Assembly (NCBI GenBank): GCA_900544675.1
Contig: UQVZ01000010.1
Span: 1 to 64,000 of the forward strand
Reading direction: 5' to 3'
Origin: an uncultured Bacteroides sp.
GTDB taxonomy: Bacteria; Bacteroidota; Bacteroidia; Bacteroidales; Bacteroidaceae
DNA length: 64,000 nt
The position numbers and the translations under genes are program-made. Shown here piece by piece: positions 1 through 7,319 of this stretch (its first letter is position 1; every line of letters starts with the position of its first letter). The notes under the pieces were generated by a model, which worked only from the letters and a program-made list of their open reading frames with translations, was not told the DNA's origin and did not search any database.

Positions 1-152
1 TCGCTTGCGTAGTTGTGGGCTCTCCCGAGGGGCTTAGGACGCTGCCCTAAGAACCCGGCAAGGGCTTTCTGCCCTATGCAACCCGACCAAAGAGTGACCC
101 TCTCTTTGGAAACTCCGCTTATGGGTTTCACCCCTAAGAACCCCTTGCGGTT
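1..152 (+). other. Candidate origin of transfer (oriT) upstream of the relaxase
   Basis: This non-coding stretch holds a run of short hairpins. CTTAGG (33-38) pairs with CCTAAG (46-51). AGGGC (61-65) pairs with GCCCT (71-75). CCAAAGAG (87-94) pairs perfectly with CTCTTTGG (102-109) across a 7-nt loop. GGG (123-125) pairs with CCC (131-133). A 12-bp direct repeat, CCCTAAGAACCC, occurs at 45-56 and 132-143. MobV relaxases usually nick at a hairpin-flanked site just upstream of their own gene, so position and structure fit oriT. I could not identify the nic site. Confidence 0.5.
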
Positions 153-206
153 ATGAGTGGAAGCAACGAACAAAATTACAAAATAACACAAATTGAATTT
201 AAGAAA

Positions 207-1607
207 ATGGCAACAAAATCAAGCATACATATCAAGCCTTGCAACGTGGCATCAAGCGAGGCTCATAACCGGAGGACTGCCGAATATATGCGCAACATCG
301 GCAAGTCCAAAATCTACATCGTGCCCGAACTTACGGCTGATAACGAACAATGGATAAATCCGGATTTCGGCAGTCCCGAATTGCAGGCGCACTATGAGAA
401 CATCAAACGCATGGTCAAGGAAAAGACAGGCCGTGCCATGCAGGAAAAGGAGCGTGAGCGCAAAGGGAAGAACGGCAAGATTATCAAGGTTGCTGGATGC
501 TCGCCCATCCGTGAGGGAGTCTTGCTCATCAGACCGGACACCACTTTGGCAGATGTGCGTAGGTTTGGCGAAGAGTGCCAAAAACGATGGGGCATTACAC
601 CGCTTCAAATCTTCCTGCACAAGGACGAAGGGCATTGGCTGGGCGGACAACCTGACCCGGAGGACATGGAGAGTTTCCAAGTAGGCGAAAGGTGGTTCAA
701 ACCGAATTACCATGCCCATATCGTATTCGACTGGATGAACCACGATACAGGCAAGAGCCGCAAACTTAATGACGAGGACATGACCGAAATGCAGAGTCTG
801 GCATCCGACATTCTGCTAATGGAGCGTGGACAGTCAAAGGCTGTAACAGGCAAAGAACATCTGGAGAGGAACGATTTCATCATTGAGAAGCAGAAAGCCG
901 AACTGCAACGCATAGAAGCCGTAAAGCGGCATAAGGAGCAACAGGTGAATCTTGCCGAACAGGAACTCAGACAGGTGAAATCGGAGATACGCACGGATAA
1001 GCTCAAAAGTGCAGCCACCGATGCCGCTACGGTCATAGCAAGCGGAGTGGGTTCTCTTTTCGGCAGCGGGAAAATGAAGAAACTGGAACAATCCAATGAA
1101 GAATTGCGTCAGGAAATTGCCAAACGGGACAAGGGCATTGATGACTTGAAAGCCCAAATGCAACGTATGCAGGAACAGCACGGCAGGCAGATACGCAACC
1201 TACAAGGAATACACAATCAGGAGCTTGAAGCCAAAGACAAGGAAATATCACGTTTGAATACTTTGCTTGAAAAGGCTTTCAAGTGGTTTCCGATGCTCAG
1301 GGAGATGTTGAGAATGGAAAAGTTGTGCGCTGCCATCGGCTTCACCAAAGAAATGATAGAGAGCCTTCTGACAAAGAAAGAAGCTATCAGATGCAACGGC
1401 AGGATTTATTCTGAAGAACACAGACGGAAGTTTGACATCAAGAATGATATTTTCAAGGTAGAGCAAAGTCCAACCGATAGCAGCAAACTCGTGCTAACCA
1501 TAAACAAACAGCCAATTGGAGACTGGTTCAAGGAACAGTTTGGTAAGCTGCGGCATAGCATCCAAAGAACACTAAGTGAACCGAAAAATAGAGGCATTAA
1601 ATTATAA
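207..1607 (+). CDS. MobV-family relaxase (plasmid mobilization protein)
   Basis: This protein would nick the transferred strand at oriT and pilot it through a conjugation machine supplied in trans. The MobV signatures are visible: an N-terminal HNRR (HNxR motif), then HKDEG followed about 35 residues later by YHAHIVFDW, giving the HxDE...HxH metal-binding set. Residues ~230-360 are a charged coiled coil, usual for this family. The reading frame is open from 153. I prefer the ATG at 207 because it leads directly into the conserved core (MATKSSIHIKP). Family membership is well supported; the exact start is not. It probably needs a co-resident conjugative element for transfer. Confidence 0.85.
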   Translation: MATKSSIHIKPCNVASSEAHNRRTAEYMRNIGKSKIYIVPELTADNEQWINPDFGSPELQAHYENIKRMVKEKTGRAMQEKERERKGKNGKIIKVAGCSPIREGVLLIRPDTTLADVRRFGEECQKRWGITPLQIFLHKDEGHWLGGQPDPEDMESFQVGERWFKPNYHAHIVFDWMNHDTGKSRKLNDEDMTEMQSLASDILLMERGQSKAVTGKEHLERNDFIIEKQKAELQRIEAVKRHKEQQVNLAEQELRQVKSEIRTDKLKSAATDAATVIASGVGSLFGSGKMKKLEQSNEELRQEIAKRDKGIDDLKAQMQRMQEQHGRQIRNLQGIHNQELEAKDKEISRLNTLLEKAFKWFPMLREMLRMEKLCAAIGFTKEMIESLLTKKEAIRCNGRIYSEEHRRKFDIKNDIFKVEQSPTDSSKLVLTINKQPIGDWFKEQFGKLRHSIQRTLSEPKNRGIKL

Positions 1608-1642
1608 ATGGTTAAAATTCATAATGCAAAGCAATAAGTTTA

Positions 1643-1650
1643 TACCTTTG
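1643..1650 (+). promoter_or_regulatory. Bacteroidetes -7 promoter element
   Basis: TACCTTTG matches TAnnTTTG and lies 28 bp before the preferred ATG of the PDZ protein. No clear TTTG was seen 19-21 bp upstream. It supports starting that gene at 1678 and not inside the relaxase gene. Confidence 0.5.
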
Positions 1651-1677
1651 CCTACATTTATTATAAATTGTCATTAT

Positions 1678-2901
1678 ATGGAACTCAAAAAGATTATTAG
1701 TAATTCACTTAAAGTATTGCTTATCCTACTCATTATAGTTCTTGCATACTTTGTTTATTTAGTCGTTTGGACTTACCAATTTCATGCTAACCAAGATAAA
1801 ATTGTTGAAAACGTTGATTCTGTTTTCTATCAAACCTCTCAAATAATTCGTGACCCGAACGGTTATTTTGGAGTAGCCGCTACCGTAAACGGTCTATATA
1901 CTGATACGCTTTTATTCGACACGCAAGCTTCTACATCTCTTGCCAAACAAGAAACACTTGACCTGTATGGAGCGGAATATTGGAGAAGGAAACCGATGCC
2001 AACATTTAATTTTTACAAACAAGTCTATTTTTCAAAACTATACAGAGTGAATAATATCACTCTTGGAGATTGTACACTGGAAAAGGTTATTTTCACGTCA
2101 GTCCCCAAAGATAATGGTATGTACAATGCGCTTTACCGTCCAGTATTGGGACGTACCATAATGGAAAATATGGTTTGGAAGTTCGATATGGATAATAATG
2201 AAATGACCATATTCTCGCTTAAAAACAAAGAAAAACTAAAACAAGAAACAACTGGATTTACTTTAGTTGAAGATGGTGTAAACAATTTACCGCTTTGCAG
2301 CGAGCAGACAGATAGCTTGAACTTGATGTTGGACTTAGGCTCGAATTACGATGTTATAATAGATAAAGATGTTTATGAGAAATTATGGCAGCATCATGTC
2401 CCGAGAAAATATGTTAATTTCCGCCGGGAGGGATTGACAGACACGATTGCCGAGTTCAGCGGAATTACAATGTATTGCAATGGCGTGGCTGTTCCGAATT
2501 GTGTGTTGGATTATATCCCTTCGATAAATAAAAATGTCGCAGGAAATCTTTTTGCAGGCAAGATGAATTTTATACTTGCCGGTGAAAATCTGTATATCAA
2601 ACAACGGACTAATACACTTTTAAATGATTGCAACGGATTTCCTGCACTTGGGTTAGGTATTAATATTCGTAACGGTAGTATCTGTATCACTGCATTGGAA
2701 ATAAACGGACCGGCAGAAAAATCAGGGTTAATGTTAGGAGATAAGGTAATTGCTGTTAATAACGGAACGGTAAGTGTAAATGCAATGTCCGTATCAAACG
2801 GGAAATTAGAGAAATATGTTCAGCAGACTAACAGTCTTACTTTAGAAATAGAACGCAACGGGAAAAGGCAGACATTTAACGTAACAAGAGAAAGCAAATA
2901 A
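1678..2901 (+). CDS. Membrane-anchored PDZ protein with degenerate retropepsin-like fold
   Basis: The protein has an N-terminal membrane anchor (about residues 10-30), then two lobes resembling the aspartyl-protease family of Bacteroidetes, and a C-terminal PDZ domain (about residues 320-405). Each lobe has a hydrophobic-Asp loop, LLFDTQAS and LMLDLGSN, where active enzymes carry D-T/S-G. The first loop has Gln for Gly and the second Leu for Thr/Ser, so catalysis is doubtful. The frame stays open upstream to 1576 inside mob, but the -7 element at 1643 and the signal-anchor favour the ATG at 1678. The gene is AT-rich compared with the flanking chromosome, as expected for element cargo. Its role is unknown; binding or processing of envelope peptides is a guess. 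Confidence 0.6.
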   Translation: MELKKIISNSLKVLLILLIIVLAYFVYLVVWTYQFHANQDKIVENVDSVFYQTSQIIRDPNGYFGVAATVNGLYTDTLLFDTQASTSLAKQETLDLYGAEYWRRKPMPTFNFYKQVYFSKLYRVNNITLGDCTLEKVIFTSVPKDNGMYNALYRPVLGRTIMENMVWKFDMDNNEMTIFSLKNKEKLKQETTGFTLVEDGVNNLPLCSEQTDSLNLMLDLGSNYDVIIDKDVYEKLWQHHVPRKYVNFRREGLTDTIAEFSGITMYCNGVAVPNCVLDYIPSINKNVAGNLFAGKMNFILAGENLYIKQRTNTLLNDCNGFPALGLGINIRNGSICITALEINGPAEKSGLMLGDKVIAVNNGTVSVNAMSVSNGKLEKYVQQTNSLTLEIERNGKRQTFNVTRESK

Positions 2902-3030
2902 CGTGTATAATAGAAAAGAATAGTAAAGAGCAAAGGGGAATAAACACTTTTTGCTCTTTACTTGTATGTATACCGTATATCCGTATAGATATGGTTTTAG
3001 CAATTATTTCTAAAACTGCCATTAATAAAA

Positions 3031-3068
3031 ACACCCGACTTTACATTATTGGGTGTAAAATCGGGTGT
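3031..3068. terminator. 15-bp inverted repeat, probable bidirectional terminator
   Basis: ACACCCGACTTTACA (3031-3045) pairs 14 of 15 with TGTAAAATCGGGTGT (3054-3068) across an 8-nt loop. A-rich sequence precedes it and T-rich sequence follows. It lies between the cargo gene and the element end, so it may terminate the cargo transcript or form part of the element end. Confidence 0.55.
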
Positions 3069-5117
3069 CTATTTTGTAAAACATTGATTTTCAATGTTTA
3101 TTGCGGTGCGGACGGCACCCAGAATGCGGTAATCAGAAGAGTTTCCGTTAGCGTCTACATAGGTAAACCAACCGGTCTGTCCGTACACCTGGCGTGAATA
3201 GAAGGCATCGAATCCCAGCGAGTTACCGCTTACACCGTAACCTACGCGGAATTTCAAGTCATCGAATACATCCTGGTCTTTCATGAAGTCTTCTTCGATG
3301 ATGCGCCATGCTGCAGAAACTGAAGGGAAGGTACCCCAGCGGTTATTGGCACCGAAAGCCGAAGAACCGTCACGGCGCACGGTGGCTTGCAACAGGTATT
3401 TGCTCTTATAACTGTAGTTGACGCGTCCGTAGAATGAAATCATACGCAGGGTGGCGAGATTGTTGCTGATAACATCGTTGATGTCGATGTTGTTTGCCAT
3501 ACCCATATTATAATATCCTAATGCGTCGCTGTAGAAATTATACACTTTCAGACCGAAACCGTCATTGTTGTCGGTTTGTTCCCAAGAATAACCCAGCATC
3601 ACGCCTACCTTGTGAGTGTCGTTGAAGGTATGGTTCCAGTTGATGTAGGTTTCCATCTGTTTGCGGATGTTTTCCAGCGTGCTGCGGTCGGCTTGTCCGT
3701 GGCGGGCTGCTACGCTGGGCAATTGCGTCTTGCTGCTGTTATAGTTGCTGTAGATGTATTGTTGGTTCTGGTAAGAAAGGTTCAGGTTCCAGTCCAGTCC
3801 GTCGATGATATGGAAAGTAGCTTTTGCCACACCTTGCAGAAGTTTTTCTTTGGTGTCATAACGGTCTTCGTAAACCATCGACATCGGGTTGTAGTTCTGC
3901 GAGATAGATGTGTTGCTGTACCATGAGCCGTCTGCGTTTCTTACCGGAACCAGCGGGCTGTAATAATACATGGCGTCCAGCACGCTTTGTCCTTGCGAGC
4001 CTGTAGGTCCGGTAGAGCTGTTGCGGATGCTGGCATTCAGGCTGAACGAGAGGTCAAGCCGGTTGTTGAAAGCTTTGGTCTGTACGAAAGAGCGTGCCGT
4101 CAGCTTATCCATATTGGTTCCTCTCACTACGCCTTCACGTTCGATGAAGTTAATAGAAGCATTGTAGCTTGTTTTCTCGTTTCCTCCGTTGATGGAGACA
4201 TTGTGGTTGTGGCTGAATCCGGTGCGGAGCACTTCGTCTTGCCAGTTTGTATTGGCAGGATTGGCTGCATCATAATAAGCCGAAATGTCGATGCCGTTTT
4301 CATCGGCGTATGAAAGCAGTTGGTCTGCATCCATCATGTCGACCGTTTTCATGGTTTTGTCCCATGCAACGTAGCCGCTGTAGCTTACGCTGGTCTTGCC
4401 GTCTTTGTTGCCTTTCTTGGTAGTGACGATGATAACGCCGTTGGCTGCTTTCGAACCGTAGATGGCAGTAGCCGAGGCATCGCGCAATACATCAATGCTT
4501 TCGATGTCTTCCGGTGCTACCAGCGAGAGGCTTACGCCCGGCACACCGTCGATTACATAGTAAGGTTCCATCGCTTCGCCTGCACGGAGTGAAGAGGCAC
4601 CACGCAAGGAGATAGATGCCGAACCGTTCGGGTCACTGGTGTTGGCGATAGTCAGACCGGGCACCTTGCCTTGCAACAGCTGTGCCGGAGTGGTGTAAAC
4701 ACCTACGTTCAGGTCTTCGGCTTTCACCGTAATGATAGAACTGGTCACGTCTTTGCGTTCCATCGAACCGTAACCGATAACTACCACTTCGTCCAGCAGC
4801 TGGGCGTCTTCGCTCATTGTTACATTGATGGTGTTCGACTGGACTTCGATTTCTTGAGTCAGGTATCCGATGTAAGAGAATACCAACATCTTTCCTTTTT
4901 CTACTTTTACAGAATATTTTCCATCGATGTCGGTTACATTACCATTGGTTGTACCTTTTTCAACCACACTTACCCCGATTAAAGGCATACCGGTTTTGTC
5001 TGTAACAGTACCGGTCACTACGTTTTGGGCAAATGCATACGTACTTACCAATAGGAAAACTGCCAAGGAAAGAAGCTTCCTCAGCCCGTGTTTGTTTGTA
5101 ATAAGTTTGCTTTGCAT
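3069..5117 (-). pseudogene. SusC/RagA-type TonB-dependent transporter, 3' part lost at element junction
   Basis: Intact relatives import oligosaccharides or peptides across the outer membrane with a SusD lid. The remaining 682 codons encode a signal peptide ending AFA-Q (residue 30), a carboxypeptidase-like regulatory domain (~33-110), the plug (~115-230, with VVVIGYGS) and the first half of the barrel. The complete paralogue at 7320-10313 has 997 residues. The last ~12 residues and the stop codon come from the mobile element. Without its last barrel strands and the C-terminal aromatic residue it should not assemble. Its own SusD partner is probably left of the window, beyond the element. Confidence 0.85.
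3081..3097. repeat. Perfect dyad at the element end, possible recombination core
   Basis: ACATTGA-TTT-TCAATGT is a perfect 7-bp inverted repeat around 3 nt, only about 4-10 bp from the inferred junction with susC. Short dyads around a small spacer are typical of tyrosine-recombinase core sites. The assignment is inferred from position alone. Confidence 0.4.
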
Positions 5118-5150
5118 AAGTTCGTTGTTTAATATGGTTTAAATTCGTTG

Positions 5151-5158
5151 CAAAAATA
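5151..5158 (-). promoter_or_regulatory. -7 promoter element of the truncated susC
   Basis: On the minus strand this reads TATTTTTG, matching TAnnTTTG, about 34 bp upstream of the start codon. The context CGTTGCAAAA is shared with the region upstream of the intact susC (10343-10351), which suggests common ancestry of the two promoters. The nearest TTTG is only 14 bp away, so the -33 element is uncertain. Confidence 0.5.
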
Positions 5159-5332
5159 TAATTGTGATTTTGCAAAACCGTTTCACACATATTTCATTTG
5201 TGCGCAATTCTTATTACAAACCTGTTAAATCAGGGGGATATTCTGTCATTTGTTCAAAAAAAGACGAGAAAATCAGGAGCAAGCGGTCAAAACAGAGACA
5301 CGAAGTTACGAAATGTCTCTCAGGTCTAAATT

Positions 5333-5384
5333 GGGGAAGCATGGATGAAGGCTGGAAACCACCTTCAAAGTACATTGCTTCCCC
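5333..5384. other. Nested hairpin in the susD-susC intergenic region
   Basis: GGGGAAGCA (5333-5341) pairs with TGCTTCCCC (5376-5384), enclosing a second stem GAAGG/CCTTC. It lies in the 560-bp gap between the SusD stop and the truncated SusC start, where no gene is convincing. It could be a leader structure or a terminator; no T-run follows on either strand. Confidence 0.35.
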
Positions 5385-5407
5385 GATGCATCTACCTGCA
5401 TTTACTG

Positions 5408-5476
5408 GAAGATTAATAATCTTACAGCCGGAAGATTAATAATCTTATCGCTTGAAGATTATTAATCTTGTCAGAA
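5408..5476. repeat. Three near-palindromes in a 23-bp tandem array
   Basis: AAGATTAATAATCTT occurs at 5409-5423 and 5432-5446, and its reverse complement AAGATTATTAATCTT at 5455-5469. Each has 7-bp arms around one base. Their starts are exactly 23 bp apart, about two helical turns. Nothing else was recognised in this gap besides the nested hairpin and the terminator at 5582. Confidence 0.7.
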
Positions 5477-5581
5477 ACGAAGCTATCTGCCCCGTTGCAG
5501 GCAGTAGGATGTATGGGTGTTTTTTAGCCTTGTTATGAATGGTAAGAGAATAGTCGGAGGGCGGAGAATCATAAAACCGGA

Positions 5582-5635
5582 AACCCTTGCATCGCAGCTG
5601 ACGTCATCCCGACGGTAGACAGCGATACAAGGGTT
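5582..5635 (-). terminator. Terminator after the susCD operon
   Basis: AACCCTTGCATCGC (5582-5595) pairs with GCGATACAAGGGTT (5622-5635). The single mismatch becomes a U-G pair only in minus-strand RNA, so the hairpin is oriented for the SusD transcript. A short T-rich stretch follows. It lies 43 bp past the SusD stop. Confidence 0.65.
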
Positions 5636-5677
5636 AGTTATTGTAGATTAGAAATTTAAAAAATGAATGTTCAATTA

Positions 5678-7297
5678 TTATTCATATCCCGGATTCTGTT
5701 TCCAGTTAGAATTGGTGTTCAGCATATCTTGATGTATCGGGAATATACGGTGTGTTTTGTCGAAGTTGGCAGTGGGGAAATCCAGTCTGTGGAATCCGTA
5801 TTCACTTTCGAATGTCCCGAAACGAATCATGTCGTTTCTACGCCAGTTCTCATCGAAGAATTCACGTCCGCGTTCATCCAGCAAATCCTGCAAAGTGGGG
5901 TCTGTTGTAAGGAGCGGAGCTTCTGCGTATTCACGGATTTGGTTGAACAAACTCATCGGTGTATCGCCATTGGTAGCCGTACCGCCCCGGACTATCGCTT
6001 CAGCCTTGGTCAGCAGGATATCTGCATAACGGAATATAGGCAAGTCATTCGACTGGTTTCTGCTATTCTTGAAGTCATCATCAATGACAAAGAATTTGAC
6101 TGAACGATAACCTTGGTTGTAACCGTTGATGTCATCGCCTACATCCAGCATCGCATCATTCGCGTTTTTAAGTGTAACCGTCTTTGTCAGTACAATGGGA
6201 TTGCCACTTTCGTCCAATGCTACTTCCGAGGTAGGTTGATAGGTCCTCGAATCGTAAACATATACCGTATCACCGATGATGCTGTTGTTGCGCACATCGC
6301 CTTCCAGACAGAACAGGGCGGAGTATTCCGGATTCATAGTCATGTATCCGCCAGCTGAATTGCTTAATGCCATACCATAATAACTCTTGGCTACATCGCC
6401 TGCTTTTTTCCATGTGCGGGCACGTCCGTACTGCATGCCGGTTGCTGTATAGGTATCGTAAGGCATGGCATAGATGAAGTCTTCTACTTGTGAGCCGTTA
6501 TCGGGACCGAATTTTTCAGCGTAAGGCATCGAACCCAAGTTGAACAAGCCAGACTGAATGATATCGTCACAGTAAGCGATACAGTCGTTGAGTTTTTCGT
6601 TGACAGCTGTTGCTGCGTCATATTGGTCAACCGACGGGGCAGTGTACACAGCCCAGTTGATGTAAAGTTTTACCAACAACGCTTCTGCCATCCATTTGTT
6701 AGGTTTGCCATACGTATTGTCACTCACTTCGTCTGTAAGCTGGGGAATGATTTCCAGCAATTCCTTTTCGATATAGCGGGCTACATCGGCACGCGGAGAG
6801 CGGTCTACCAGCTCACCTTCGGTAAGAAGATGGTCCAGGATAGGCACATCTCCCCAACAGTCCATAATGATAAAGTGGAAGAAAGCACGCATGGCACGGG
6901 CAGGAGCGATACGTTCTCCGGCTTCGTCACCGCCTAAGTCGCGTATGACTGTGTTGGCTTTGGTAATACCGGCTATAACTACTCCCATCCAGTCGATTGT
7001 GGCATCTTCGGGACGGTAATTGTGAAGGGTAGGATGAGAATAAGCGCCACTATCATACCAACCGCCCCCGTAAGAAACAGCGGTATATTGGTCGCTTGAT
7101 AAAGACATCGCTTCCATATATCTACGTCCGAATACATCACGCAATTGGAAATATACATCAGCCATTTTGGCTTCTACAGCAATATCGTTGGTAGGATATT
7201 GCGTATATTGGGATTCAATTTTCACGTCCAAGTCTGTACATCCGGTAAATAATGCGGCAGTACAAACGGCAAGTATAGATTTTATATTCGTTTTCAT
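5678..7297 (-). CDS. SusD/RagB-family outer-membrane lipoprotein
   Basis: SusD-like proteins sit on the outer surface as a hinged lid over their SusC partner and bind the glycan or peptide being imported. The 539-residue product starts with a short signal peptide and a lipobox, ALFTGC (Cys 20). It continues with the family's helical core and ends with typical C-terminal elements (DERGREFFDENWRRNDMIRFG, then IFPIHQDMLNTN). It begins 22 bp after the intact SusC gene, so the two form one operon. The substrate cannot be read from the sequence; GH43 and GH35 genes lie about 5-8 kb away but are not linked in the same transcript. Confidence 0.93.
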   Translation of the reverse strand: MKTNIKSILAVCTAALFTGCTDLDVKIESQYTQYPTNDIAVEAKMADVYFQLRDVFGRRYMEAMSLSSDQYTAVSYGGGWYDSGAYSHPTLHNYRPEDATIDWMGVVIAGITKANTVIRDLGGDEAGERIAPARAMRAFFHFIIMDCWGDVPILDHLLTEGELVDRSPRADVARYIEKELLEIIPQLTDEVSDNTYGKPNKWMAEALLVKLYINWAVYTAPSVDQYDAATAVNEKLNDCIAYCDDIIQSGLFNLGSMPYAEKFGPDNGSQVEDFIYAMPYDTYTATGMQYGRARTWKKAGDVAKSYYGMALSNSAGGYMTMNPEYSALFCLEGDVRNNSIIGDTVYVYDSRTYQPTSEVALDESGNPIVLTKTVTLKNANDAMLDVGDDINGYNQGYRSVKFFVIDDDFKNSRNQSNDLPIFRYADILLTKAEAIVRGGTATNGDTPMSLFNQIREYAEAPLLTTDPTLQDLLDERGREFFDENWRRNDMIRFGTFESEYGFHRLDFPTANFDKTHRIFPIHQDMLNTNSNWKQNPGYE

Positions 7298-7319
7298 ATT
7301 TAATAATGTCTGTTGATGA

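Larger units (their letters stand above)
1..3104 (+). mobile_element. Right-hand part of an integrated mobilizable element
   Basis: This stretch carries a MobV relaxase with a hairpin-rich region upstream and an AT-rich cargo gene. It ends where a minus-strand susC reading frame abruptly loses similarity to its neighbouring paralogue. After the residues GAVR the paralogue pattern would be Asn-Ala-Asn-Pro and so on. Here the frame runs into 10 or so unrelated residues and stops at 3069. The junction is therefore near 3101-3108. Just inside it lie a perfect 7-bp dyad (3081-3097) and a longer inverted repeat (3031-3068). No integrase is visible; it would lie to the left. The element could equally be an integrated plasmid. 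Confidence 0.7.

Noticed and set aside
5164..5439. A 91-codon frame in the susD-susC gap
   Set aside because: It starts inside the susC promoter region and crosses a nested hairpin; no composition or motif supports coding.
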